Part shown: piece after piece, positions 9,605 through 24,700 of the stretch
How the letters are laid out: every line of letters begins with the position of its first letter
Numbering within the stretch: the stretch's first letter is position 1
From: Lytechinus pictus
Lineage: Eukaryota; Echinodermata; Echinoidea; Temnopleuroida; Toxopneustidae
Length of the DNA stretch: 64,000 nucleotides
Assembly: GCF_037042905.1 (NCBI RefSeq)
Contig: NC_087245.1
Location: forward strand, 26,474,501 to 26,538,500
Reading direction: 5' to 3'
Notes under the pieces: model-generated
Seen by the model: the letters and a program-made list of their open reading frames with translations, nothing else
Told to the model about the DNA's origin: nothing
Database searches by the model: none
Position numbers and translations under genes: made by a program

Positions 9605-12600
9605 CTAATTACTAATGTGTGTCATGATAAATTGGGCGTACTCGACAAGACCTTCAAAGGTCTCTTTCCCGGTCGGGATGATCTGATCAGCAGGGAGTAG
9701 GAATCCATACTCTCCCATGTCACGAAGCTCAAGCGTAGCAGAATAAAGGATATCAGCGTTGTCATACGTCCAATCTACAGAGCTGCCGGAGGCTTCGTCT
9801 GCATTATAATAAAAATGAAGAAACAAATGGTTGGCCTATTATATATATTATTGAATAGTTTCAAATAAGGATACATCTTTGAAACATGATTATGTGAGTA
9901 TGAAACTGCCAGAGAGTCACAAAATTGGTAGGCCTAAATGTTGACTTCTAGCTTGCGATTCTTACCATGTCAAATATTCTGATGAAAAGTTGTTTTCAAG
10001 TGGCAACCCTTTTTGATGAAGATCTGGTGAAAAATTATTCTGCTCTGAAATATTTGTCAGGGCACATTGAGTTTTAAAGGTTGGCATTGTATGAACCATG
10101 CAATCAGATGCGTCCCAAAATAACACCCAATGCTAATAATAGATCCTAAACTTTTTTGATTGGCTATGGTAGCCTTGCCTGTACTAAAGAAATAAACTTA
10201 GTCTATACTGAAAAAAAGGTAGACTGCCCATTGTCCTTCACTAATTCAAGTTTATTTTACTAATACAAAATATCAAGAGAACAAAATGAATACGAAGTGA
10301 AAGAGGTAAAAATATGGTGCAATCAAAATTTGTGTAGTTAGTGGATGTGACATCACTCAATGACTCAAATAACTTTGTCAAGTATATATATATATTTTTT
10401 TAAAGTATATTTCTGTTTATTCAAGTCAAAGAAAACAATAAGAGGTCAATAAACTCCATTGGCTTTCTGTTACACGAGTCCTCCATGCTTAAAATGATGA
10501 CTTCTATATAGTAAAACTAAATGAGTGATGTGCTAAGAATGTCATCAAAATCAAATAAAAAAATGAAGTTATCGATATTTGAAGCTCAGCAATATTTTGT
10601 GAAAGCAGCTAAATGGGTATCTGGGCTGCAAATAATTATACCTCATTAAAGTTAATTTACAAAGCAAAATGCTGAAAGTTTCATCAAAATTTGACAAAAA
10701 TAACTGGGTTATTGGTATTTTGTAAAAATAGTTAATTTATCATGCATTAGGTGAGCCTAATCATTGCATATTTTCATTGAATGTATGTATAACATGTTTC
10801 TATGGCAATAATGATCTTATCAATCAAGTCAGTAGTCAATCCTATTTCTACATCCTTGTATGATAAAATATAGATAAAAATGATTTCATACAATAAAATT
10901 CTAAAGAATAAATATGGAGATGCCATCATCAATTCCTCAATTGCATATTAACAAAAAATATGGGAAGAACTGTTTCACCAAAATAATAATGCAAAACTCT
11001 AAAATGTCATTTTTCATGCCTTGTCAAATTTTAATGAAATTGTATTCTTTCATTTTGATTTAATATTATCTGTTCAAATCACATTGTTAGCCTAAGCTTG
11101 AAGTATACCCCTTTATAGGGGAATCCAACCAAAATGAAAACTTGATTTTAGAGGAAAGAGAAAAAAAAAAGACAAATGGATAGGTGAAATTTTGAAAAAT
11201 ATTTGACAAAGAATATGAAAGTTATGAATTTTTAAAAGTTGTAAATATTGGTAATCACTATTCCCATGGAGACTTCAAATTGGCCGCATAGTGATGTAAG
11301 GCATGGACAACTCGTCCATGTACTCCAATACATAAAATGGCTAAAATGTCATTTTCTCAAAAGTTTTACTTCAAATTAAATTTTTCTTTCATGAGGACAC
11401 AAAATAATATACTACCTGAGTTATATTTAGATTACTGCCCCAGGGGAATGGGTACTAATAGGAAAACAACCACAAAACCCTGATAATTTAGTACATGGCC
11501 TATGAGAAAGTTGTCCTTGCCTCTTGTCATAATTTACTTACCCAGTTGCCAATTTGAAATCTACATAGTCTTAGGGATCTCAATTTTAAAGCAGCCATAA
11601 CTTTCTTATTGCTTGTCTGATTTCTTCAAACTTTCACCATTTTGTTTTATTTATTTTTCTCCTTTTCAATACAACATTTTATTACCAAGGCTGGATTTTT
11701 AAATATGACCGTCTTACACAGTGTGTTAGCTATGCTTCCATACTCATATACTGTTCCAAACACTCCGCTGAGGGCCCGAACGCTTAGCTTGCTCTGTGTA
11801 TTCTGCAAGAGAGAATTAGATGATAGTGGTTCTGAAATTTTCAAACCACCTGACGTTTTTTGTTGTATTTTTCTATACAAATATATTTGAATTATTCTTA
11901 TTGTTTTTATTATTATAATCATCATTCATCATCATTATTATTGTTATTATTATTGTTGTTGTTAATATAATTATTATAGTTATTGTTGTTATCATCATCG
12001 TCATCTCATCATCATTATTATTATTGAAACAAACAAAAAACGGAATAAACTGAATCTGTCCAAATTGATTTTTTGGACTACATGAATCTGTTCAACTTTG
12101 ACGAAATAAGATTTAGATCATGCACTTAACTCATGACTGCAGCAAATCACATTGAATGTTTTCAGTAACTTTTAACTGTTATTAGCGAACTTGCATAACT
12201 ATAATATGTCTGCATTAAATGCATATTGACCATCATCACCATCTCCTTACAATCGCCGGCTAACCTGTTTAATATAGTCACTTGGAAATGATGTGCTGTA
12301 TCCGTATGGAGTCATCCATAATTGAGAGTAACTATGGATATCGATAAAGCCAATGAAATTGATGCCAGAAGTAAGGAAAGTTGAGACCGCCTTGACTTCA
12401 ACCTCAGAAAATGGACCAGATCCACAATACGTTTCACTGCATGGATTCTTGCTTGCCCCTGCCTCTGCGATTCAAGATATAAACACAGATTCAATGTCCA
12501 TCTTTAAAGGGAGCAATCACTGGATAAGATACAGTTATAAAACCAAATAAAAAAATTGATGATTTTAGTAAATTATGGATCCACATGCACCCATAGGAAA

Positions 12601-15600
12601 TCTGCTGATTTTATAACTTTATGGTAGTTCACATGGATTTTTTTTTCATATCATTTTTAAAGACAGCAAAATTGAAAGAAAGAAAACCTGTAGAAAGTCC
12701 CCTTTCCTGGTCAGTTTTTTAAAGTAAACTTTGAATATCAATTGTTCATGTTGTTTCGAACTTGACACCCCAAAGGAGAGTAAAATGTATGTGCATAGTA
12801 CAATACTCCCTCCATTTCACCCGCCCCCCCCCCTGCGCATGTCATTCGTGTGATAGTAAGAAGTTTTTGCAACACTACTCAGACGCTTCCTGTAAATGCT
12901 GAGAATCTATTGTTATAAAGCCCTTCATGACAAAGCATCCTTTGTCGAAAACCACTGAATCAAAACAGCAGTGTTGTCCTGGAATCTGGACAAACAACAA
13001 ATTTGCAATTTTCGTCAGCTCCGAATCTTAGGACGATCTGCTTTCCCGGGTCACCAATTTTCGACAAAGACCTCTAAGGTGCCCATTGTGACTTGACAGG
13101 CATTTTTAACCATTTTGTAGAATTGGTCCCTGTTGCCATTGCAAAAACTCGCTAGCATGTAGGAATTATAAAGACGTAACACACATACCACACCAATGGT
13201 TATCCCAATTTCGGTTTGGATCTGTTCCTTTGCAGTGTTGGATGCTTGTAGGAGAGCGGGTTTTGCGCCAAAGGCGATCCTAGGGGAAAAAAAAAGAACA
13301 CAACAGCCACACACCTTAAGCATTATTTTCTATCATAATACTTAACAGTGGGGCCCATAGGATTCTGACACGCTATTAAGATAGAAAATAGTACCAGTGT
13401 GTCAGAATCTTATGGGACCCACTAATCATTTTTTTAAGTTAGAAATAATTGTGTTAAAGGGATGGTCCAGGCTGGAGATATTTATATCTAAATAAATAGA
13501 GTAAACTTCACAAAGCAAAATGCTGAAAATTTTATCATAATATTTAACAAATAAAGTTATTGAATTTTTAAGATTTGCATTATTCCGGTGAAACAGTTCT
13601 AAGCATGTCTTTATGAATATTCATTAGGTGGGCTGATGATGTCATATCCCCACTTGTTCTTTTGTATTTTATTATATGAAATTAGGTTTATTCAAAATGT
13701 TTCTACCAAACACTAAAACAATTGGATTGACAACTGATTTAAGTGCATTAGTTATTTACTGCCGCAACTTATTTCATCACAATTGAGACATATCATGTAT
13801 GAAAAAATGAAATAATTATGATTACATGTAAAAACATAAGAAAAAGGAAAGTGGGGATGTGACATCATCAGCCCACCTAATGAATATTTATGACGATGTG
13901 CATATAACTGTTTTCACAAAATATTGATAAACTTTAAAATTCAATAACTTCGTTACTTGTTATCCGATTTTGATGAAATTTTCAGCATTTTGCTCTGTGA
14001 ATTTTACTCTATTTATTTAGATATAAATATTTTCATCCCGGACCATCCTTTAAAGCCAACATATATCACCTACACTTTGAACAGTAGGCCTACCTACTCT
14101 AGACATAAGCTTCTCACAGGGTTCCCTGATCGTTACCATGCAGGATACATCATTAACATGTAATCCAATCATACCCAAGAATGATAAATATTTTGTTGGT
14201 ATATGAACTTTAAAACATTAACACTACAATATCTGCCCAGGATGGGAGGGGAGCACTGTAATATTAAGATGGACACCAAACTCCTCGACTTCAGGGGCCT
14301 AAACAAGTACTTTGTCATGATTTTACCACCTCAAATAATGGCTCAAATCCCAAATATCTAATTTTTGTGATGATCGGGTGAAAGTATACCCTTTTCCCCT
14401 GATTGTAATACATTTTCAGGACACCCCTTTTTCAGTTGAATAACATGGGCGACATTTTCCACTCTTAGGCCTATAATTTCTCTATTCCATTTTCTCCTCC
14501 CCCTTCACGAGTTGAAAAATCATAGCGCTGCCCCTGTATAGTTACATTGGTCCATGTGTATTCGTATCCATCAACGTTGAATACCGGTAAGATATACCAG
14601 TCAAAATTATCCAACATCATTCTTACGTCTTGTCGCTTGTCATACTGCTTCAATAACTGTTGGACAGGTGGAGAAAAAAAAAAACAATATTACGAATATA
14701 AAATCAGTATTTAGTTGTCTTCAGTGGCTAATTGATAAATTAAAGTGATCATCAAACCAAGTCTTTTGTGACGGGCATAATATGTGTCTAACATGCCATG
14801 GCCGTACTATGCAGCATGAGGGGCAGGTAGCAATTGGCCCCCAGACATTTTGAAAACTTACAGTTTACTGAACATTTTAACAAAATTCAGCAATAGTCTG
14901 CACAAAAATCCTTGTATTTCACTTTCGAAAATGCAAAACTCCACAAGCTCATCGATTCACTCATCCACTATTGAGTTTTTCAAAATTGTGCATCTCGTCC
15001 CACCTCCCCCCCCCCCCCCCCGCCAGGAAAAAAATGTCACCCTGCATACAGCCATGGTGTCTAATCATTGTCTTTGAATATAATATTTGCAATCAAGACT
15101 ATAAGCTTCAGGATAGTTCCATAAAATAATCAACCTTTTGTAGGTCTAGCCCAAGAGATCACAAATTGAGAGCAATATGTTAATGGAACTTTTCTTATAA
15201 AGAAAAAGAGAGAGAATTATGTCTGGAATGTCCCATGTAAATATCGCGATCGGATGTCCATACTTCATGCGTAAATAGCGATATCTATTTTAATGAAGTG
15301 TCATTTTTTACTATTTAATATTAAATGAGTATTGTCTCCCGTGATGCATCTCATCCCTTTATTGACCTTGTCAGTAACCATGGCAATATGTTAGTTTATG
15401 ATATTTTCTCATAATTACGTTCCCAAACAATTTCGAGTCCATGGTACAATAGGACAAAAATAAGTTATAAAAGTAAATATTAGACATGAAATAAAATTCC
15501 CGGTGCCTAGAGAATTATTCTGATAAGTTAGCGATTCCACACATGAGGTATTTTGTTTGTATATAAAACATGAATTCAAGGAGAATTTTTATCAACTTGA

Positions 15601-18600
15601 AAAAAAAAACGATCAAACCATACAACATCAAAACAGCAAACGGAGATATATTGCTCATAAACATATCCGATATTTGACATACTTGATTAGTCATGTAGAT
15701 GACGGTGGCTGGAGATATCCACTCACGGGCGTGTATTCCTCCTTGAATGAAGATGGATTTGCGAGGTAGAGTTTCGTTGCCATGGAAACGTGATTGTTGC
15801 ACAGGAACGCTGATCTATAATTATTGCAAAAAAAATAGTATGAATGTATATTGACAATGAGAATGGTAACATGAATAACTATATAGACAAGAGCTGATGA
15901 CGGATTGGCCGTGGGGGGGGGGGGGGGGGTGAGTGGTGTAATAAAAAAAGTCCCCACCATTATATTAACCAAAATATGCAAAACGTGGCAAGCAAAACGG
16001 GGTCTAGACATTTTTTTTTCTTTCTCTTTGGCCCAAGTTTTAGAACTATAACGCTGTCACATAGAAATAAAGAGACTTTCCTCTCCTCGAATTTATGCTG
16101 AACTTCCATGCATATCTTTCTATCTTGAAACGCACGACTAAGAAACCTGCCCAAAAGATTAGATCTGATGTTGAGTTGAATAATTAGAGAAAAGGCTTGG
16201 ATATAAAAAAAATGAAATTTGAGATTTTTAAAGTTTTTCACTTATTTTCATAAAACAGTTCTATTTATAAACATATCATATGCTGTATGCAACTGGGAAG
16301 CCGGTGATAGCATACACTCCCTATCAGCATAAGTCAACGAAAAGCTTCTTTACTACCAATGTTACTTATAATAAGACTTTACTGTGTGACATCATAGGCT
16401 TCTTCTACATTCTGACTAGCATGTGCATAATTGTTTTGTGATAAAAAATCAAAGGTTATAACTTTCTTATACTGGACTTGATGGAACAAGTCCATGTTAT
16501 CTAGTTAGATTTATTCTCTATTTACAAGTGTTCAAATCAAACTGTCATTGGGAGATCTTCAAACTTGATTCAACTTCTGATACCCGTGTGTTTGATCCAT
16601 AGAGGTGGAAACAATAAGCTTACTCAACCTCTATCCTGTCTATGGTTTGATCCAATTTATATATACAGGGACTCTAAAAAATTAAAATGCGCAAGTCCGT
16701 TGAGTGTTTTCTAAATATAGATTATACTCCGGGATTATACGCATGTATTGCATGCACCAGCGTTCTTGTGTCCTAAGGGACATTGTAAACAATTTTTTTT
16801 TACGAAGAACAATGACATTGATGGATTTACATGGTTGAGACCGATCGGATTAATTACAACTCTTAGTGAGACGCGTCCTTATATACCTTGAGTGCCCTTA
16901 TAGTCCTTCCTTCATAAGATGTACCGATCGTAATTATGGTGACAACACCCTTGTGTTTTCTCTCGATAGAATCAATCCATCTGTTGATCTGAAATTAAGA
17001 CAAATAGTCAAACAAATTTGCAGAAACACATTTAAAGCTTATATAGTTTTCCCGAAATTTATGGTGATTTACAACTACCTCCCCTTCCCTCTGCCTATAA
17101 CGTATATTATGAGAACATAACTCCCCCAAAGTACCAAGCATTGTTTACATTATTATATTACAGGACCCAAAATCTGAAATACTTTTGACAGAAAAATAGA
17201 AGAGGTAACTAATTTGAACTGATTTAAATTACTCATTAAAAATCTTCTTAATTCTTATTGATTTAATAAAATATCTTGTGAACTTAATTATTTTCCACGG
17301 TAGTGCTACAATTTCAAAATACTTTACTCTGTAATGCTGCCAAGAATCACGAATATTACCCCGAGTTTGAATAAATGGTAGAGTGGTTTTGATTTTTTCT
17401 TCACATAGATACAAAGCATTCGGCGCATTTTTGGTGTTTTTAAAAGCACATTTGCTCTAATAAAAATACTGATAGTTTAAAAACAAGCACATGAACCCCT
17501 ATTTTTGAATGTTTGTTCCTCTTAGGTATACCTTCCTCTACAACTCTACAAATTTTGGTGAAAATGACATGGATTTTGAATAAAGTGCAGCATTTATTGT
17601 ACTTTTGTAGTTTGTTACTGAAATTTCACATTTTTTAGATTGGGATTTTGTTATCTTTTACGCCATTTTTAAGAACTGACAGTGCTGTTAAACTTAAAAT
17701 TGCAAACAAATAGCACTATAAATATATTCTCCATTCTAACGATACAATTATTAACTCTCTTGCAAAATTTGATGACTTTTTCATGTATTTTGACTGAGTA
17801 ATACAGGTTTAAACTCATTGTAGTAATCTTGGGCGGTCTAAAAATGCCAAATTCTTTTGAATGCGCAATTCTTAAGAACATCAATTTGGGTGAACTTCGA
17901 AGTTCTATAGCAAAAAATCAAGCACATGGACCTATGTTAATTTTTGCATATTTCGAATATTAAGGTTCTAAAGTATCTATGTGCAAAGTTTGGTGAAAAT
18001 GACATGGATTTCACTTTAACTGTGGAACGTCCTTAAGTATATTAATCTTGTATGAAATGTTGGCAGGGGGCAAGCTTTGCTTTTTCAGTAGACCCCTCCA
18101 CTTTATTCATTTTATAGAAACAAATTAAAATCTGCTTATTTCATGCAGTTGTATTTTTTTCAACTGTATTGGTATATTTTGAAATGTACTTTCATGATTT
18201 GTGGAATATGAATGAATGCGTATATCATGTTTATCAAAGAGATATAATGTGGACGATGTAGAATAAAAATGTATTTTATTGGAAGAACATTTCCATTTTA
18301 CTGATTAATTTTGGTTGGGTGCTCAATCAAAATAAATAGAACGTTTGATATTTTTATTTTATAATGATGATGACAACAACAACAATAACAACAACAACAA
18401 CAACAACAACAACAATAATAATAATAATAATGATGATGATAATAATGATGATAATAATGATAATAATGATAATAATGATAATAATAATGATAATGATGAT
18501 AATAATAACGATACTGATAATGTCACGTCTATCATGAGTGTCGATCCATGGGGGTTGGGGGATCTCCCAATATTTCAGGCGGGGGATTGCATGTGTTATT

Positions 18601-18718
18601 ATCCTCAATACTTTTAGGTCGAACATCATAATATTCTAATATGATGAATCATTATGACAAGTATCATCATCATCATCATCATCACATAACAATACTACTA
18701 CTACTACTACTGCTTCTG

Positions 18719-18767
<49 letters not shown>

Positions 18768-21700
18768 AATTACTACTACTACTACTACTACTACTAATAA
18801 TAATAATGATAATAATAGTGATAATAATAATACTGTTATCAATATCTTCAAAAAGACAATTATTCAGTGTGTGCATACCTGACTAAGGTTGTTGTATTCA
18901 TCATATGTAAATCCCAAACCAGTCTGAACCCTGTTCATATACTGCTTTGTAATGACCCGTTGAATATCCGTCTGTAAGACCTATTAAATCAAAAGAAATA
19001 ATTTCATTAGGTAAAAGATGTAGCCCTCCTTTGGCAGGCAGTCGGTGTTCAGATTCATAACTCGAGATGTTGAATCAGTAGAAAAGGGTAAAGAATGATG
19101 GCGATATTATAAGATATGCCTCGTTTGTCGATTACCCAAATGATTGGCATTTAATTTATCAGACTCTACCTCACCTATAGATATGGCTTTCCTGACGGAA
19201 ATAATAGTCAATAGAGTAGAGTAGACATAGTGTAGAGGTGTTTTGGTTATACATGGTGTTTCTTTTAAAAAAAGGAACAGCAGTTCAAAGGTCAAGTACC
19301 GTGGGTCACGGCATTGGGGGGCACCAGAAAATGTTTTGAGTCACTAAGTGAGCGCGCGAAGCGCGCTCAGTTGCCAGGTATACTGACCTAATAGAGACAT
19401 TTTAAGGACAGTGCCATTAAACGGATATGTCTTTCACTGGTCAAATAATGCGAGCGCGCAGCGTGAGCTTAAAATTTTTGATATTCAGACCTAAAAAGGG
19501 ACTTTATAATCAATCTTTTGTAATCATCATACGTACCTGTCTCGCTAAATAATGCGAGCGCGAAGCACGAGCTGAAATTTTTGTAAATACTGACCCCCAA
19601 ACAGGAAGATTTTAAGGACTATATTTTAGGAATCCATTATGAGTATACACATATCACCATAGTCATTTAATGCGAGTGCCAATAAGCGCTTGCTGATTTT
19701 GTTAGAATTACATCTAAACATGCACATAAAGCACTTGTAATCATGATTAACATACCCATCTCACTAATCGAATCTTGCGAGCGCGAAGCGCGAGCTGAAA
19801 ATTTAGGAAATTCATACATGAAGAAGGCTTGTTTGTAGGAATTCACGGAGACCATACGTAGTTGACTAACCAAATGAAGCGAGCGCGAAGCGCGAGCTTA
19901 ACATTTTTAATATTCAGATTAGAAAAAGGGACATTTTAAGGACTGATTCTAGGAATTCATGGAGAGCAGACATATTTCACCAATCCACTACTGCAAACGT
20001 AAGCACGGACAGGAAATGTTTATATTAAGACCTTAAAATGGGGCAATCACTTTAAGTAGTCATGAAAAAGAAGCATACTATTGTACATAATACCATAATA
20101 ACTCGAAGTGTGAGGAAATATATTTGGCAGTTTGGTGTATATTGACTTGAAAACGGGAGGCTTTAGTATAACAGGATTATATATCTCAGTGAACAGACAA
20201 TGCGAGCACTAGGAACAATGAAGACATAGGCCCTGAACAAATTATGTTTCATTAAGTTATGAAAACAAATGTTTCTTATGTAATATAACATAACATAATT
20301 ATGATATAATATAACATTATAATGAACAATAATGTCTTCTTTCCCACTACGTTTCTCTTCCTTTCTCCCTATTTTTCTCCTTTTCCCCGTTTTTTTTTTT
20401 TTTTTTTTTTTTTTTGGTCAGCCGATTGGGGGGGGCACGTGCCCCCCCCCCCCATGCCCCCGTAGTTACGCCACTGATCCTGAATATACAATTTTATTCT
20501 TGTGAATTCGATTCTACATAAGTGAGTAACTCATCAACTATAATTTGACACCTTCCTTGTGTCACAATTGTCACGTGTAATAGATTTATGGTCCTTCGAA
20601 GGCGAAGGGTACAAAATCTACCTTTTCCAAGTTTCGGGTTTTATATGATGTACATGAAACCAACTTTGTTGTAAGGTTTTGATTTCATCAGAATTTTCCC
20701 CTTCAAATTTCAGTGAAATGCTGTCCCCTCTTAACTTTTTGCGAGTGACTGGCATTTCCGCATTAATTGCCTAGCTTCTGTTGGGCAAGTATTCATGCCT
20801 ACCTTTGCACCAATATAATGTTTTCACAGTATACCTCCCCTATCAAAGCTGCATGTCTTGCATTGCTCTTCTAGCCATTGCTGGATTGTGACGAGGAACA
20901 TCTATCTCATGCCAAAGAAGCATGTGACACTGCAAGTCACCAAGGATGTGCTCGACCAAATTGCAGCTAGACACGAGCTATGTAACATTCACTCGCAAAA
21001 AAATAGCAAAAGGGACAACATATTAATGAAATTTGCAGGGAAAAACTCTGAAAAAACCACGACCTTACAACAAAGTAGATTTCTTGCATATTCGTTAAAA
21101 CCAAAAACTTTGAAAAAGTAGGTTCTGTACCCTTCGCCTTCGAAGGACCATAACTCTATTACACGTGAGAATTGTGACGCAAGCAAGGTGTCTAATTAAA
21201 GTTGATGAGTCACTCAGTTATGCAGAATAGAAATCACATGAATGAATCATGTATTCTTGGTATAGCTGACCTTTGAACTTCGGTTACCTTTTTTAGAAAC
21301 ACCCTGTATATTTGACCTGACGAGGTTATCAGAAGTACGGAAAGAGAGAGAAAAAAAAAGACAAAAAACTCGTAGGAAAAACAAGTTCGCCAAAATGTGG
21401 TCAGCCACATTAGCCCAAGATGGCCGAAACAATTATTACCGATCATGACCCCCCCCCCCCTGGTGTGCTGCTTGCTGAGGACCCGTTGAAATCGGGAATA
21501 AGATTTTTCCGTTCCTTTGTATTATTGTTAATTAATTTTCAAAATTATTATTCATATAGATTTTTTTCACAGTATAATTGGTGTTTCACTACACTGTGGT
21601 CACTGTGTGGCTGATGGAGATACACATTTTATTCATATTATTATGTTCATATATTAGTGATCGTTCTACTGCTTAGGTACGTCGCGCGATTTTTTACTCT

Positions 21701-24700
21701 GTGGTTAATATACTATTCACAGTGTTGGCACACTGTGTAACCATAGGCGGCGGAAGCGGGGGGAGGGGGGGGGGGGGACGTGTCCCCCCTAAATTTGAGG
21801 TGGGGGACGATCCCCCCCTAAATTTTTTGTTGACTTTTTTTTTCTTTTTTTTTTTGCTTGTCAAAAAATTTTGGTATTCCCTCCCTGAAATTTTGGTTGC
21901 TAACCTTTTTTTTTATTTTTTATTTTTTTGCTTGTCAATTTTGTTTCCTGCGTCCCCCCTAAAACTTTTGGCTTCCGCCGCCAAAGTACAAAAAGGTGTT
22001 CCAGTTTATCACAGTGGGATAACTATGTGAACACTGAGTGAAACACAAGAGTGGTTAGTAGCTCCATGGTGGTACGTACCTGCATGTTCTCTCTCTGCAG
22101 TTACCCCCCCCCCCCTCCCCACACTCTTCGCGCGAATAATGGGGGGTAAAGTACAGACGCTTAAAAGTGCAAAAGATGATGAGATAAGAAGACGAGCCAT
22201 ACGAGAAGACGAGTTGTTGGAACTCGGCAAGTCGAATCATTTGGGCCAAGAAGACAAGATTACGAGTTGTCTTCTTGTTCCAATCAAGTCGAGTTTCCAA
22301 GTTCAAACAAATTGATACTCATCCGGTCTTCCTCTCCCAAACAAGTGGACTTGCCGGGTTCCTACAAATCGTCTCCCCGTCCTATAACCCGTTTTTTCGT
22401 CGTATCTCGTCATCTGGTTTGCACTTATAAGCTTCCGTAGTGTGTGAAGGAAAAAAAAAGAAACAATCTCGAAGGAACAGCATCCCGAAAATCTGAACTC
22501 TTTTGACAAGCGAGGCCCTATACCAAAAGATCAGTCCTAACCTAAAGATTAGGTGTGCCATGCGACAAAATTTGTCCTCGCCAGGTGAGGTCGCACGCGA
22601 CAGAGATTTGTCCTCGCCAAGGGAGGTCGCACGCGACCAACTTTCTGCCCTGCAGGCAATGTTTTACCATTACGTAAGACCATTACACCCACTAGCGTAC
22701 CTACGGGGGGGGGCAGGGGGGCACTCTGCCCCCCCTGACGAGCAACAACCCATACAAAAGACATATACCTGCCCCCCTGACAAGCTTAAAAGACATTTTT
22801 TGCCCCCCCCTGACGAGCTTGAAGACCTATACTGCCCCCCTGATGAGCTTGAAGACCTTTTCTTTTTTTTTTTTTTTTTTTTTTTTTTGCTTGTCAATTT
22901 ATTTTCTGGTACGAAAACCTATATTTTTTTAATTGAAGACCTTTTTTTTTTTTTTTTTTTTTTTTTTTGCTTGTCAATTTTTTTGGCGGCCGATTCCCCC
23001 CCCCCTGTGGAAAATCCTAGGTACGCCACTGATTACACCCTTCTTGACTGACAAGCGAGGTCATTGCATTAACATATAGTCTGCAAGCACAGACTCATAT
23101 CTGACATTTTAACCTATTATACCATGTGTAGGGTGGAGACTAGACGCCAAACTCTCTGTCTGTGTAAAGCCAGCCACAGTTACTGCGTGTATAGCAGGCC
23201 TACATAGTGATTTTAGTCTCACCACTTCAAGACTCCGCATTTATATGCACTATGCGAATTGTGAAAAGCAGTGGTCTGTGCCTGCAGACTAGCATAAACA
23301 CGCTCACGCAGTAAATTGGACTGAGAACCCCCTCCCCACGATTTATTTAAAGGACACGTCTACCCCAACAAAAAGGTGATTTGAATAAAAAGAGAAAAAT
23401 CCAACAAGCCTAACACTGAAAATTTCATCAACATCGGATGTAAAATAAGAAAGTTATGACATTTTAAAGTTTCGCTCAATTTCACTAAACAGTAATATGC
23501 ACATCCTGGCTATTTCCTTTGTATTTTATTATATGAAATATGAAACGTTCTAATTTTCTCCCCATTGTCAAGTGATACAACGATTAATTCCTACCTGAAC
23601 ATATGGAATTGGTATTGTAAAATACTATATATGGTTCAATCAAATTGGTCCTTATTGTCAAATCTGTTTAAAAAAAATGAAATATTGTATAATTCAAACA
23701 ATAAAAAAAGAAATAGTGAGTGATGGACATCATCGACTGACTCACCTAGTTGTGCATATCACTGTTTTGTGAAAAATAAGCGAAACTTTGAATGTCATAA
23801 CTTTCTTATTTTACATCCGATTTTGATGAAATTTTCAGTGTTATGCTTGTTTGATTTTTCTTTATTTATTCAAGTCAGCATTTTCCTGGGGTGGACTGGA
23901 CCTTTAAAGGTCAAGTCCACCCCACAAAAAAAAGTTGATTTGAATAAATGAGGATTCACATGCATGGTATTGTGTAATACCTCAACCAGATACTGTGGTA
24001 CAATTGTATTGAATGCTGACGAGAAGTCAATGAACAATACTCTGACATAGGTCTTAGCCTCTTCCAAGTGCTTACAAACTGTGTGTGTTAAGAATGCAAG
24101 AGCATCTTCCACACTTCTGTTTCTTCTATATGCGAACTGGAGAGGGTCCTGATAGTCTACAGTCTCTTTCATCAAGACTTCTTTCACTATTTTTTCAAAG
24201 CACTTCATGATTATGGGAGTCAGTGCAACCGGTCTGAAGTCATTGAGCACACATGGTTTTGACTTTTTAGGGATTGGAATGATTATAGCTTTTTTCCAGA
24301 GGTCTGGAACATGTGAAGTGTCAAGAGACCATTGAAACAAAAGACAAAATAATTAGTGCAAGTAAAAAAGAGTCCGTGGTCGCCGCTGAGCAGCAAATAA
24401 CGTCAGCTTCATCATCTTCATGTTGCTTTGCCCCCTCCACTCCTGTTGAAATCACATTTCACCTCCCTGTGTGAAACCACTATGGTTAATATAACGGTAC
24501 TAGGGGGGTGGATAGTTCAAAGAAAGATGTGATTCAAATTATTTTTTCTTGCGCGGGGGGTGGGGGTATTTGAATGACGACTGGGCACCGCATCCCAGGT
24601 AAACGATGATGAAAATAGATCCCCACCAAAATCATCGCCCATACTCTACAATCACTGGTTTCATCTCATAGAATAATACTTCTTACCTCGAATGATGAGA

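Noticed and set aside
18345..18886. Poly-Asn, poly-Leu and poly-Ile/Val open frames
   Set aside because: They are trinucleotide microsatellites in an intron, open in many frames.
22503..23051. Long plus-strand open frame of 182 codons
   Set aside because: It runs through C-runs, T-runs and a hAT MITE; the predicted peptide is low-complexity and has no domain.
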